From NCBI RefSeq assembly GCF_910585425.1, contig NZ_CAJUCP010000027.1, positions 1 to 62,841 of the forward strand: DNA of 62,841 nucleotides, read 5' to 3'. The number at the start of each line of letters is the position of its first letter. Positions within the stretch are counted from its first letter, which is position 1. Below the pieces are notes generated by a model, which did not search any database, had not been told where the DNA came from, and saw nothing but the letters and a program-made list of their open reading frames with translations. This document shows positions 23,761 through 32,488 of this stretch, one piece after another. This DNA comes from an uncultured Acetatifactor sp. Lineage in GTDB: Bacteria; Bacillota; Clostridia; Lachnospirales; Lachnospiraceae. A program made the position numbers and the translations under genes.

Positions 23761-24135
23761 TTACTGCTCACATCCACAGTCCTCGCCATTGTCCCTGCGG
23801 GGGAACCTGGGATAGTCCTGCCACGGAGGGGGAATGATGCCGGACGAGGGCGCGTCGCACCCGCACTCCCTCTCCTCCCGGGCGCAGCCGCAGGGCTCGG
23901 GCTCGCAGCAGGGCCTTTCCCTCCCGCCGTCCCGGCCGCCGCAGCCATCGTTGCGGGGCTCGCAGCAGGGCTTTTCCTTCTCATGGCAGTGGTGCCGATG
24001 CTCATGGCAGCCGCCCCGTTCCGGTCTGCCGCAGCAGCCCTTTCCGTTCCCGCAGCCACAACCGTTCCCACAGCCGCGGCCATTTCCACAGCCGCCGCAG
24101 CAGCCAAGCAGTAACAGCAAAAATATACAGTTCAT
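23761..24135 (-). CDS. Small Cys/Gly-rich protein, HCB-type
   Basis: About 124 residues with 22 cysteines. It begins MNCIFLLLLLGCCGGCG, a short hydrophobic start, then GNGxGC repeats, a His/Glu/Cys cluster (HEHRHHCHEKEKPCC), and a Pro-containing tail. Clostridial proteins of this look are often annotated as high-cysteine chorion-class proteins; their role is unknown, with metal binding or a spore/envelope location possible. GGAG six bases upstream supports the ATG at 24135 over the one at 24147. A perfect terminator follows, which supports a real gene. Codon use is very GC-rich. Confidence 0.65.
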   Translation of the reverse strand: MNCIFLLLLLGCCGGCGNGRGCGNGCGCGNGKGCCGRPERGGCHEHRHHCHEKEKPCCEPRNDGCGGRDGGRERPCCEPEPCGCAREERECGCDAPSSGIIPPPWQDYPRFPRRDNGEDCGCEQ

Positions 24136-24144
24136 ATAATTCTC

Positions 24145-24171
24145 CATATGATATATTTATGGTATCATATG
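24145..24171. repeat. AT-rich inverted repeat before the Cys-rich gene
   Basis: CATATGATA and TATCATATG form a perfect 9-bp inverted repeat with a 9-nt spacer, between the GH13-like stop and the Cys-rich start. It could be a promoter-region operator. Confidence 0.45.
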
Positions 24172-24196
24172 CGAATTTACGTCAATCCGTGCCAGT

Positions 24197-26056
24197 TCAC
24201 CCTCTCCTCTCCGCCACATACATGGCGATGCTCCTGGGCGGCACCTCCCGCAGGAGGCATTCGCCCTCCCGGCCCCCGTCCTGCCGCATGCTTTCCGGTT
24301 CCGTGGAGAACGCCAGTTCCCAATCCATCCCCCTGGGAAGCTTGGGCAGCGCCAGGGCATGGCTCTCCCAGTGCATGTTCATGGCCAGGTACAGGAACTC
24401 GCCGTCACGGCTTTCGTCGGCCGGGGCATACTTTCCGCACAGCATGATGCCCACATGCCTGTAATTCCCCTCCATCTCCGGCCTCCAGGCATACTGTCCG
24501 TGATAGGACATGTCCGGATAGCCGCAGGCCAGGGAATCCATGAGACAAAGCTCCCTCTCCGGCCGCAGGATGGGATTGCGCCGCCGGAAGCCCGCCAGCA
24601 TCTTCCAGAACCTGTGGAGGTCCGCATTCCGTTCCATGCCCCTCCAGTCCAGCCAGGTCACCGCATTGTCCTGGCAATATGGGTTATTGTTCCCTCTCTG
24701 GGAATTTCCGAATTCATCCCCCATGAAGATCAGCGGCGTGGATTGGGAGAGCAGCACCAGGCACATGGCATTCTTCATCTGCCGGAGCCTGAGCTCACGG
24801 ACGCTGCGCCTGCGTGTAGCGCCCTCATCGCCGCAGTTCCAGCTGCAGTTGTAGTCGCTCCCGTCCCTGTTCCCCTCCCCGTTCTCTTCATTGTGCTTAT
24901 AGTCATAGGATACCAGATCCGCCAGGGTAAAACCGAAATAGTTGCTGATATAATGAACCGCGCCTGCCTTCTGCGGGATATGGCGCATATGATAGAGCAC
25001 GCTGCCCAGCATGTTCCCGTCGCCCTTCAGGAACCTGCGCATGTCATAATACCACGCATCGTTGTACTCGGCGATATGGGGATACCGGGGCTGCTGGTTC
25101 CTCTCATAGATGCCGTCCGCGTCAAAGCCATAATGCCACAGCTTCGTATCCGCCAGCACATCGTCCCTTGCCAGCATGTCCACAGGCAGGTCCTCCCCCA
25201 GCAGATGGAAGCCGTCCACATGGTACTCCAGCACCCAGAAGCACAGGATTTCAAGAATCTCCCTGCGCTTTACTTCCTTTGGAAAATAGAACTGCATCAC
25301 CAGCTCCATGCCGTTCCCATGGAGCGCCTTTACCATCTCCCTGAACTCCCCCGCGGCATCGCTGGACGCGGCGTAGGCCGCTTTGGGCGCATAGTAATAG
25401 CCTCTCTTATAGCCCCAGTAGTTCAGCTCCTTCCCGGCAGGCCGGGAGGCCATGCCCGCATCCATCACATGGGGCGGCTTCCCGGAAGGCTCCTCTTTCA
25501 GGGGGACCTCCATGAATTCATAGGCGGGCTGGAGCTCCAGGGTCGTGACGCCGATTTCTTTCAGGTAGGGGATTTTCTCCTTCACTCCCGCAAAGGTGCC
25601 CCTGTGAGCCACATTTGAGGAGGCGTGCTTCGTGAATCCACGCACATGCAGACAGTAGGCGATCACCTGACTGTACGGAATCCGGGGGAAAACGTCCCCC
25701 TCCCAGTCGAAGCCTTCCGTCAGGAAGCCGGCCTTCATGTCCTCCGCGGTGCGCGCCTTCCCATAGGGAATCCGTTTCGGGAACGCGCGCCCTCTTTCGT
25801 CAGGCACCGGGCGCTCCCCTTCATAGAACAGGTAGGCGCAGTTTTTCGTGTCTATGCCCTCCACCGTCCTGCAATACACATTGCCGATCCTGTCCTCCCC
25901 GGCAAAGGGAATCCTCTCCGACAGGGCGCCCGTCTGCCTGTCGTACAGCAGGATTCCACAGGACTCTTCCCCGGACACGAAGGAAAAACGAACTCCACCG
26001 CCCTCTATGTGGGCCCCTAAAGGGTACGGCTGCTTATGCGAAAATGTTTTTGTCAT
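24197..26056 (-). CDS. GH13 debranching-enzyme homologue lacking catalytic residues
   Basis: A 619-residue protein built like isoamylase/GlgX debranching enzymes: N-terminal beta-sandwich (1-120), YCLHVRGFTKH, AYEFMEVP, GFTLADLVSYDYKHNEENGE, WNCGDEG, GDEFGNSQRGNNNPYCQD. Yet the active-site regions are changed. Region I, normally DVVxNH, reads MQFYFPK; region II, normally GFRxD, reads VDGFHLLGE (281-289); region III has no Glu (DTKLWHYGFD); and region IV, normally AHDG, reads NYFGF. All three carboxylates are gone, so it is probably a glycan-binding or regulatory relative rather than an enzyme. GGAGGGGGAG before the ATG selects the start. Confidence 0.85.
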   Translation of the reverse strand: MTKTFSHKQPYPLGAHIEGGGVRFSFVSGEESCGILLYDRQTGALSERIPFAGEDRIGNVYCRTVEGIDTKNCAYLFYEGERPVPDERGRAFPKRIPYGKARTAEDMKAGFLTEGFDWEGDVFPRIPYSQVIAYCLHVRGFTKHASSNVAHRGTFAGVKEKIPYLKEIGVTTLELQPAYEFMEVPLKEEPSGKPPHVMDAGMASRPAGKELNYWGYKRGYYYAPKAAYAASSDAAGEFREMVKALHGNGMELVMQFYFPKEVKRREILEILCFWVLEYHVDGFHLLGEDLPVDMLARDDVLADTKLWHYGFDADGIYERNQQPRYPHIAEYNDAWYYDMRRFLKGDGNMLGSVLYHMRHIPQKAGAVHYISNYFGFTLADLVSYDYKHNEENGEGNRDGSDYNCSWNCGDEGATRRRSVRELRLRQMKNAMCLVLLSQSTPLIFMGDEFGNSQRGNNNPYCQDNAVTWLDWRGMERNADLHRFWKMLAGFRRRNPILRPERELCLMDSLACGYPDMSYHGQYAWRPEMEGNYRHVGIMLCGKYAPADESRDGEFLYLAMNMHWESHALALPKLPRGMDWELAFSTEPESMRQDGGREGECLLREVPPRSIAMYVAERRG

Positions 26057-26121
26057 CGCTCCCCCTCCATATTCCGTTATCTGCACAATCTGCACAATAC
26101 ACTGCCCGTTACGTACTTGTG

Positions 26122-26127
26122 ATTATA
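26122..26127 (-). promoter_or_regulatory. Extended -10 promoter of the GH13-like gene
   Basis: TGATATAAT on the minus strand is an extended -10 (TGnTATAAT), with TTTCTA 17 bp upstream as a weak -35. Two tandem ATTGTGCAG units (26081-26098) lie in the leader. Confidence 0.5.
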
Positions 26128-26184
26128 TCACACCACCGGAACAATAGAAAGAAAAAAATGTATTTTCCGACATATTTTTATTTT

Positions 26185-26240
26185 GAAAAGGTGCAGAGCC
26201 CTGAATCATCCTGATGACTCAATAAAGACTTTGCACCTTC
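26185..26240 (-). terminator. Terminator after the 63-residue gene
   Basis: AAGGTGCA/TGCACCTT forms the outer stem and ATCATC/GATGA an inner one, followed by TTTTCAAAAT on the minus strand. Confidence 0.7.
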
Positions 26241-26270
26241 GTTATGGTTGATATTTAGTTGTAGAACCGG

Positions 26271-26462
26271 TTATTCCTTGATTCTGTCGATGTCTGTCAT
26301 GTTGACGCCTGAGACATTCAGCAATGCCTTCAATGTCAAATACTTTTCTTTGAGTTTTGCATATGTCTCTGTTGCATTTTCTTTTTTTGCCAAAAACATA
26401 TACTCCTGAATTTTCTCGAAATCATCAAGGGCCTGTTTTGTGACTTCAATACCAAATGGCAT
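26271..26462 (-). CDS. Small uncharacterised protein
   Basis: 63 residues, mostly helical and charged (ALDDFEKIQEYMFLAKKENA; KLKEKYLTLKALL). No family is recognised. A strong GGGAGGTGAT precedes the ATG and a terminator follows 30 bp after the stop, so it looks like a genuine single-gene unit. No signal peptide or membrane segment. Confidence 0.65.
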   Translation of the reverse strand: MPFGIEVTKQALDDFEKIQEYMFLAKKENATETYAKLKEKYLTLKALLNVSGVNMTDIDRIKE

Positions 26463-26632
26463 CTAATCACCTCCCACTTATAAACGCGCCGTCTGTGTGT
26501 ACCTGATGCTTCCATTATAACAGCCCTTCGACAAGGTGTAAAGCCTTTATTCGCTTGTCAATCAACCACCGTTGTCAATATGACCTGCACCAGCAACCCG
26601 GCAACTTTTCTTCCAGCGGCCGGATTCTCTGC

Positions 26633-26661
26633 TTGCGCTGTGGCGGCAAGTCGGGTATAAT
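26633..26661 (+). promoter_or_regulatory. Promoter of the DUF1292 gene
   Basis: TTGCGC and a perfect TATAAT are separated by 17 bp, 23 bp before the start codon. Confidence 0.7.
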
Positions 26662-26684
26662 AGGGGCAGAGAGGAGGTTTTTCC

Positions 26685-27011
26685 ATGGGAAAGAAAAACG
26701 ACTACGAAGATGAGGAGATGACTGTGGAGCTGGAGCTGGACGACGGTTCTGTGGTCAACTGTGCCGTGATCACGATTCTCACAGTGAAAGAAAAGGACTA
26801 CATCGTGCTGCTCCCCATAGACGAGAACGGGGAAAATCAGGACGGCGAGGTCTGGTTCTACCGCTACAGCGAGAATCCCGACGACCCCAACGAGGAGCCT
26901 GTCCTGGATTACATCGAGGACGATGATGAATTTGAAATCGTGGATGAGGCTTTCAACGAATATCTGGACGGCTGCGAATTCGACGAACTGACGGAAGAAT
27001 CAGATACCTAG
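26685..27011 (+). CDS. DUF1292 (YrzB-like) protein
   Basis: A 108-residue acidic cytoplasmic protein of the DUF1292 family: VELELDDGSVVNCAVITILTV, then DYIVLLPIDE and the GEVWFYRYSE strand, ending in a Glu/Asp-rich tail (EIVDEAFNEYLDGCEFDEL). Function is unknown. AGAGGAGG lies just upstream. It has its own promoter and converges on the UvrD-like helicase gene, with a strong shared hairpin between them. Confidence 0.88.
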   Translation: MGKKNDYEDEEMTVELELDDGSVVNCAVITILTVKEKDYIVLLPIDENGENQDGEVWFYRYSENPDDPNEEPVLDYIEDDDEFEIVDEAFNEYLDGCEFDELTEESDT

Positions 27012-27050
27012 TACAACGGGGCATCTGATTCCCGCGGCATTCGCCAACTG

Positions 27051-27077
27051 GCCAAGCCAACGCTTTGTTGGCTTGGC
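27051..27077. terminator. Strong hairpin between convergent genes
   Basis: GCCAAGCCAAC and GTTGGCTTGGC form an 11-bp perfect stem with a 5-nt loop, inside a wider ATTCCCGCG/CGCGGGAAT stem (27028-27112). No T-tract follows in either direction, so it may be a bidirectional barrier rather than a classic terminator. Confidence 0.5.
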
Positions 27078-27095
27078 AGGCAACGGCCGCTTGGC

Positions 27096-29036
27096 TCATT
27101 GCTCGCGGGAATAAAGGGGATTCAGGAATCTGGACGGCTGCCTGGGGCGTTCCTTCGTACCGGTAAGGTAGGAAAGCTCCAGGTTCTTTTTTGCCCTGGT
27201 CATGGCCACATAGAAAATCCTGCGCTCCTCTTCCACAGCGCTTTCCTCCGGCATGGTCCCATGGGGGAAGATCTTCTCGTTGCAGTCCGGAATCCATACC
27301 CTGTCGTACTCCAGCCCTTTGGCCCCGTGCACGGTCAAAAGCTGCACCGCCGGTTTCCCCTCCTGCTGCCTGTCCTGAGGGCCTCTGCGCTGCCTCCCCT
27401 CCGCCTGTTCCAGGGTCCTGGCGTATTCCTCCTGGAAGCGGGCCCATTCCTCCACATCGGCATAGGAGGCTGCGTCCTCCTTCAGCCATTCCAGAAGCTC
27501 CTGCCACTCCTCCCACTTCTCCGGTTCTGTCCTGGAGAGGTCTCTCAGATACTGCTCATACCCCATCCCTTTCAGGATGAAGCTCACCGCCAGGCGCAGG
27601 GACCGTCCCCTGATGCCCAGAAGCTGCTTTTCAAGGCCGGTCAGCCTTTCCTTCGCCTCCCGCCTCTGCCGCTCCGCCATCTCCACCCTGTCATAATACT
27701 CCCGCATCTTCCCGAAATCCACGGTTCCGGCCCCCACCGCTTCCCGGCTGATGTACCGGGAGGGCCTGTTCATGACCTGGAGCATATGCTCCCTGCTCCC
27801 CTTCCCGCTGGCCAGCCACAGATAGGCCATGATGTCCTTTACGATGAACTGTTCGTAGATGCTGGCGGCCCGCTCCTTCATCTCATAGGCGATGCCCGCG
27901 GCCTTCAGCCTGGCGGCAAAGCCCTGCATATAGGAATTGGTCCGAAACAGCACCGCGCAGCTCTCCCCCGTCTGCAGCCCGGCGGCAATGCCCCGGCACA
28001 GATATCCGTACTGGCCCTCCCTGTCCGGGAAGGCATGGAGGGCCACCGGTTTCGGGCCCTCAGGTTTCCCGGGCTCCGCGGCGGCCCGCAGGCGCTTCAG
28101 GAACCTGTCCCTGTTCTCCTCGATGACGGACAGGGAGGCCTGCACAATCTCCGGCATGCTCCTGTAGTTCACGTCCAGCAGAAGCTGCCTGGCCCCGAAC
28201 TCTGTCTGGAAACGCTTGAGGCATTCCGGCCGGGAGCCCCTGAATCCGTAGATGGCCTGGTCGTCGTCCCCCACGGCGAAGATGTTGTAGGGGTCTGCCG
28301 CCAACAGCTTTACCGCCTCGTACTGCACCGGATTGATGTCCTGGAATTCGTCGATCAGGATATGCCGGAACCGATTCTGCCAGTAGCTCCTGACGGCCCC
28401 GTCCTCCTGGAGCAGCCGCTTACAGTTGTACAGCATATCGTCAAAATCCAGACGGCCTGTCCTCTTCACCGCCTGCTCATAGTCCCGGCAGACGGCCTCG
28501 AAATCCTGCTGCCATACGGCAGGCGCTTTGGCTGCGGCAGCGGGCATATCCATGGTGTTCTTATAGTAGCCGATGGCGGACAGTATCTGGGCGGCGTCCT
28601 CGCTCAGGGCATTCTGTCCCTGTCCGCCCTGGGCCGCATGCTCCCGGCTGTTCTCGTATGTCTTTAGTATGGGGATGATCAGATTTTTCTTCTCCGAATT
28701 TTTCAGCAGCTCGCCTGATTTGAGCGCTTTGGATTCTTTCAATATATGATAAAAGATGGAATGGAAGGTTCCGAAGTTCACCGGATAGAACACAGGGCCG
28801 CCATGACCGGCAGCGCCTGCCATCTGCTGGAACCGGTTCTGCATGGACAGGGCGGCTTCCTTCATGAAGGTGATCACCAGGATCCGCTCCGGCGGCACTT
28901 TCTGCTCCAGCAGGTACAGGATGCGGTTCGTAATGGTGTAGGTCTTCCCGCTTCCCGGCCCCGCTAGGACAAGGCATGGCCCGCGCAGATGCGTGATCGC
29001 GTTCTTCTGTGGTTCGTTTGCGCTGCTTAAATCCAT
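27096..29036 (-). CDS. UvrD/PcrA-type ATP-dependent DNA helicase
   Basis: A 646-residue superfamily 1 helicase. Motif I GPGSGKT is near residue 26; motif II DEFQDINP; motif III GDDDQAIYGFRGS; motif IV-like LLDVNYRSMPEI; motif V TVHGAKGLEYDRVWIPD; motif VI EEERRIFYVAMTRAK. Length is shorter than PcrA (about 720), and the C-terminal region beyond motif VI is short, ending NPLYSREQ. It likely unwinds DNA 3' to 5' in repair or replication restart. AAGGAGAG precedes the ATG. Confidence 0.92.
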   Translation of the reverse strand: MDLSSANEPQKNAITHLRGPCLVLAGPGSGKTYTITNRILYLLEQKVPPERILVITFMKEAALSMQNRFQQMAGAAGHGGPVFYPVNFGTFHSIFYHILKESKALKSGELLKNSEKKNLIIPILKTYENSREHAAQGGQGQNALSEDAAQILSAIGYYKNTMDMPAAAAKAPAVWQQDFEAVCRDYEQAVKRTGRLDFDDMLYNCKRLLQEDGAVRSYWQNRFRHILIDEFQDINPVQYEAVKLLAADPYNIFAVGDDDQAIYGFRGSRPECLKRFQTEFGARQLLLDVNYRSMPEIVQASLSVIEENRDRFLKRLRAAAEPGKPEGPKPVALHAFPDREGQYGYLCRGIAAGLQTGESCAVLFRTNSYMQGFAARLKAAGIAYEMKERAASIYEQFIVKDIMAYLWLASGKGSREHMLQVMNRPSRYISREAVGAGTVDFGKMREYYDRVEMAERQRREAKERLTGLEKQLLGIRGRSLRLAVSFILKGMGYEQYLRDLSRTEPEKWEEWQELLEWLKEDAASYADVEEWARFQEEYARTLEQAEGRQRRGPQDRQQEGKPAVQLLTVHGAKGLEYDRVWIPDCNEKIFPHGTMPEESAVEEERRIFYVAMTRAKKNLELSYLTGTKERPRQPSRFLNPLYSREQ

Positions 29037-29386
29037 AATTCTCTCCTTTTCGGCTATTTATTCCTTTTGATATGATGAGTTTTTCTATTCTGATGGGAAT
29101 GCCCAGACAGGCGGCAAAATCGTGATTTCCGGTCAGCCCATGGCGGCATGAAGAGCATATATGACCGACGGTCTTTCATCGTAGTTTCGTGCGTTTTTCA
29201 TTGATATACCGTATAAGAGGATGCCTGAATGATGATACAGATTCGAAATGATAGTCCGTAAAATCTACAGCCCGTGACAGAGGGCTGCCCGGAGGCCCCC
29301 TGTATCGGAGGGCCTCCTCCCGGACGGCAGCTCATTGCGCCCGTTTATTTCTACAGTCCACGGGAATTTGTTGCCCCGTGCGATGC
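29037..29386. other. Intergenic region between gltX and the helicase gene
   Basis: No gene is supported. It contains the long hairpin at 29284-29331 and otherwise AT-richer sequence that probably carries the helicase promoter. Confidence 0.5.
29284..29331 (-). terminator. Long imperfect hairpin after gltX
   Basis: GGAGGCCC/GGGCCTCC (29291-29317) sits inside GCTGCC/GGCAGC. It lies 56 bp past the gltX stop, but no T-tract follows, so terminator function is unproven. Confidence 0.4.
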
Positions 29387-30853
29387 TTACTGCGCTTCCA
29401 CAGCCGTCTGCAGCAGCTCGATGCCCCTGCGGATCCGCTTCAGCGACTCCTCCCTGCCCAGCACCTCCATGATTTCCGTGGCACCCGCAGGCGTGGTCTG
29501 TTTGCCTGATACGGCAGTGCGGATCGGCCACATCACATAGCCGTTCTTCACGCCCTTCTCCTCCACGTATTTCGCCAGCGTCCCATACAGTGCGTCATTG
29601 CTGTAGTCCTCCTGCTCCTCCAGTCTGGGCAGCAGCTCTGTCAGCACTTCCAGGGATGACTGCGCGTTCGTCTTCATCTTCTTGTGGGTGTACATGGCGG
29701 TATCGTACTCCGGCAGCTCCTCAAAGAAATCCACCATCCCCGCGATATCGGGGAACACCTCGATGCGGGTCTTCACCATGGCGGCAATCTTTTGCAGGTC
29801 GAAATCCCTGGTCAGGGCCTTTTTCAGGTACGGCTCAGCCATCTCATAGAACGCGTCAAAATCCATGGCCTTGATATACTCGCCGTTCATCCAGCGCAGC
29901 TTCACGATGTCGAACACAGCGGGAGATTTGCTGATTCGGTGATAGTCGAACTTCTGAATCAGCTCCTCCAGGCTGAAGATCTCCTGGTTCTCCTCCGGGC
30001 TCCATCCCAACAGAGCGATATAGTTCACCACCGCTTCCGCCACAAAGCCCTTCTCCATCAAATCTTCGAAGGAGGAATGGCCGCTCCTCTTGGACAGCTT
30101 TTTATGATTCTCGTCAGTGACCAGGGGCAGGTGCACATATTTCGGCGGCTCCCAGCCAAAAGCTTCGTAAAGGCGCACATATTTCGGCGAAGAGGACAGA
30201 TATTCGTTCCCCCTCACCACATGGGTGATGCCCATGGTATGGTCGTCCACCACATTGGCGAAATTGTAGGTGGGATAGCCGTCGGATTTTATCAGAATCA
30301 TGTCGTCCAGTTCCGCATTTTCCACCGTTATGTCGCCATACAGCTCATCGTGGAACGTGGTGGTTCCCTCCGACGGATTATTCTGCCGGATGACAAAGGG
30401 CCTGCCGGCTGCCAGGTTCTTCTCAATCTCCTCCCCGGACAAGGACAGGCAGTGCTTATCGTAGATGGTGATTTCTTTGCCCTCCACCACTTCTGTCTTC
30501 AGAGAAGCAAGCCTCTCCTTGTCGCAGAAGCAATAGTAGGCTTCCCCCTTGTCGATCAATTCTTTGGCATACCTGGTATAGATGCCGGTCTTCATCCTCT
30601 CGCTCTGCACATAAGGCCCAAAGCCTCCGTCCTTGTCAGGCCCCTCATCATGCTGCAGGCCCACCTGCTCCAGCGTGCGGTAGATGATTTCCGTGGCGCC
30701 CTCCACAAAGCGCTCCTGATCGGTATCCTCGATGCGGAGCATGAAGTCGCCGCCCTCATGCTTCGCTATCAAAAACTCGTACAAAGCCGAACGAAGATTG
30801 CCTACATGCATTCTTCCCGTAGGGCTGGGCGCATATCTTGTTCTGATTTTCAT
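29387..30853 (-). CDS. gltX: Glutamyl-tRNA synthetase
   Basis: Charges tRNA-Glu (and possibly tRNA-Gln for later transamidation). The 488-residue class I synthetase has the HIGH-type motif in YAPSPTGRMHVGNLRSALY, the CxCx-like YYCFCDKE region, the KLSKR motif before SGHSSFEDL, and a helical anticodon-binding C-terminal half. The length is normal. GAGGAAG precedes the ATG; a promoter lies upstream. Confidence 0.96.
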   Translation of the reverse strand: MKIRTRYAPSPTGRMHVGNLRSALYEFLIAKHEGGDFMLRIEDTDQERFVEGATEIIYRTLEQVGLQHDEGPDKDGGFGPYVQSERMKTGIYTRYAKELIDKGEAYYCFCDKERLASLKTEVVEGKEITIYDKHCLSLSGEEIEKNLAAGRPFVIRQNNPSEGTTTFHDELYGDITVENAELDDMILIKSDGYPTYNFANVVDDHTMGITHVVRGNEYLSSSPKYVRLYEAFGWEPPKYVHLPLVTDENHKKLSKRSGHSSFEDLMEKGFVAEAVVNYIALLGWSPEENQEIFSLEELIQKFDYHRISKSPAVFDIVKLRWMNGEYIKAMDFDAFYEMAEPYLKKALTRDFDLQKIAAMVKTRIEVFPDIAGMVDFFEELPEYDTAMYTHKKMKTNAQSSLEVLTELLPRLEEQEDYSNDALYGTLAKYVEEKGVKNGYVMWPIRTAVSGKQTTPAGATEIMEVLGREESLKRIRRGIELLQTAVEAQ

Positions 30854-30888
30854 GGTCGCTTCCTCTTTCTACAGTTAATCATGTACCT

Positions 30889-30917
30889 ATTTTAGTACCT
30901 TTTGGACAAAACTGCAA
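30889..30917 (-). promoter_or_regulatory. Promoter of gltX
   Basis: On the minus strand TTGCAG and TAAAAT are spaced 17 bp, about 36 bp before the start codon. Confidence 0.6.
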
Positions 30918-31004
30918 CCACATTTTACACTACGCGCCAATAATACTTTCAGGAAACCACCGCGAAAGACCGACAGCCCTCTATACCCGCCATGGACAGA
31001 TTTG

Positions 31005-32261
31005 TCAATTCCGGCGCTCCTGCATAGAATAGTAGACCCACATATGCTTGATCTGCCACTCCAGCCTGCGGAATTCCCATTTCTCCCTGCTGCGGGCCAC
31101 GCAGTTGGAGTCGTTGACGAAAAAGCCCTCCGAATCGTATCCGTAGATGACCACGAAATGTCCCCCTGCCGTGAAATCCCCCTGGCTCATGGAGCAGACG
31201 ATGACGCCTCCCTTATCCAGGGCATTCTTCATGGCCTGCTCCGAGGCGGCAGGCTGCTCCACGCTGACCCCGCAGGTCTCCGGGAACTCCTCCAGCAACG
31301 CCCATGCCGTGCCGGTGCCCATGACATAATGGCCATTGTCCATGCTGTACCTGGCCACGGCATCCGGGGTGATGCTCTCATCCCCCAGCAGATAGTACAT
31401 GGCCATGGACACGCAGGTGGGCCCGCAGCCGGACAGACCGATATTGTCGTCCCCGTAGCTCTCATATCCCCACCTGGGATCCCACTGCAGGAAAAGGGGA
31501 TAGTCCTGGCTCCGCTCCAGCTCCGACAGGCCCGTATAGGACGGCCTTGCGTCTCTGTCCAGGGAATTCATCACGAAATCAGCCATCTCCGGATTGTTGG
31601 CCAGGGCCTTGAGCATGTCATCGGAGTAACGGGAATGCTGCTTGTAGATTTCCGCAATCTGCTCATTGTCCTGTGACAGCTCCTGCAGGCAGACCAGCAC
31701 CTCCTCGGGGCTGCGGTCCATGGGCATGTCCACCTGCGCAAGGCCGCACTGGCTCACATAGTCCACGATGTCGTCTCCGGTTTCCGATCCCGCGGAGCCA
31801 TATGTGGGATTCGGCACATCCTCCCGGGTCTGGGACTCCGTCTCCGGGACGCTGTCCTCCTCCCGGACGCTGGACGCTGTCCGGTTCACCGTCTGGTCCA
31901 AGGTCCTGTCCAGTCCCCTGATCCGGAATCTGAGATCCAGCAGGAGCAGCAGATTCGCCCCCAGAAGCAGACAGAGGATCAGAAAGCAGATTTCCCTGCG
32001 CTTTTTCACCGTCCCCCGCTCCCGCATCCGATGGGGCAGCGGCCTACCTGAGCCCTCTGTGCGAAAAGGCCTTCTCCTGTAGGCTCCCTCTTCTCTGTAT
32101 GGCCCTCTCCCGCGGAATTCATCCCTTCCATAGAATTCATCCCCGCCGTATGGCCCTCTTTCCTCATATGCTTCCCTGCTGTTGTATCCCCTGTCGTCCC
32201 TCACGCTTTTCCTCCATCTGTCACAGTCCGGCCCTTTTACGCTGTGGTCCCTCTTTTCCAT
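31005..32261 (-). CDS. Membrane-anchored C39-like cysteine peptidase
   Basis: A 418-residue protein with an unusual N-terminal cytoplasmic region rich in Arg, Gly, Tyr and Glu (1-90), one membrane helix (about 91-110), an acidic linker, and an extracellular Peptidase_C39_2 domain. The catalytic Cys is in GLSGCGPTC (about 279), His in AGGHFVVIYGYD (about 368), and the third residue in VNDSN. The domain has the peptidase fold of bacteriocin-processing or wall-associated enzymes; the target is not known. The N-terminal tail is low complexity and not typical of the family. Confidence 0.85.
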   Translation of the reverse strand: MEKRDHSVKGPDCDRWRKSVRDDRGYNSREAYEERGPYGGDEFYGRDEFRGRGPYREEGAYRRRPFRTEGSGRPLPHRMRERGTVKKRREICFLILCLLLGANLLLLLDLRFRIRGLDRTLDQTVNRTASSVREEDSVPETESQTREDVPNPTYGSAGSETGDDIVDYVSQCGLAQVDMPMDRSPEEVLVCLQELSQDNEQIAEIYKQHSRYSDDMLKALANNPEMADFVMNSLDRDARPSYTGLSELERSQDYPLFLQWDPRWGYESYGDDNIGLSGCGPTCVSMAMYYLLGDESITPDAVARYSMDNGHYVMGTGTAWALLEEFPETCGVSVEQPAASEQAMKNALDKGGVIVCSMSQGDFTAGGHFVVIYGYDSEGFFVNDSNCVARSREKWEFRRLEWQIKHMWVYYSMQERRN

Positions 32262-32413
32262 AGAATGCCCTTTTCCGTGGTCTTCCTGTCTTTCTATAAC
32301 GAGAATACCCTATCATTGTTACAGATTTTCCACATATCTGTATCATAGTTGTAACGAAAAGCCCCTGCGCGGCAGATTGATACAGGAAAATCTTACGGAA
32401 GAACCCGCCGTAT

Positions 32414-32480
32414 GTATACTGCAGACCGCCAGGATTTACAGTGGTGTCCCTGGGGAAGTGCCTGGCTGGCGGTCTGCAGT
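32414..32480. repeat. Dispersed palindromic repeat, copy C
   Basis: TATACTGCAGACCGCCAG (32415-32432) and CTGGCGGTCTGCAGT (32466-32480) are inverted arms; the loop carries GATTTACAGTGGTGTC. It is the reverse complement orientation of copy A and nearly identical to it. Confidence 0.8.
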
Positions 32481-32488
32481 CGGGTTGC

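Noticed and set aside
23716..24114. Ala/Pro/Gly-rich plus-strand frame over the Cys-rich gene
   Set aside because: Low-complexity shadow; the minus-strand frame has a ribosome site and terminator.
27099..28667. 522-residue plus-strand open frame antisense to the helicase
   Set aside because: The minus strand encodes all superfamily 1 helicase motifs; the plus frame is compositionally biased with no recognisable domain.
29265..29531. Small frame at the 3' end of gltX
   Set aside because: It overlaps gltX in another frame and the downstream hairpin; no ribosome site.
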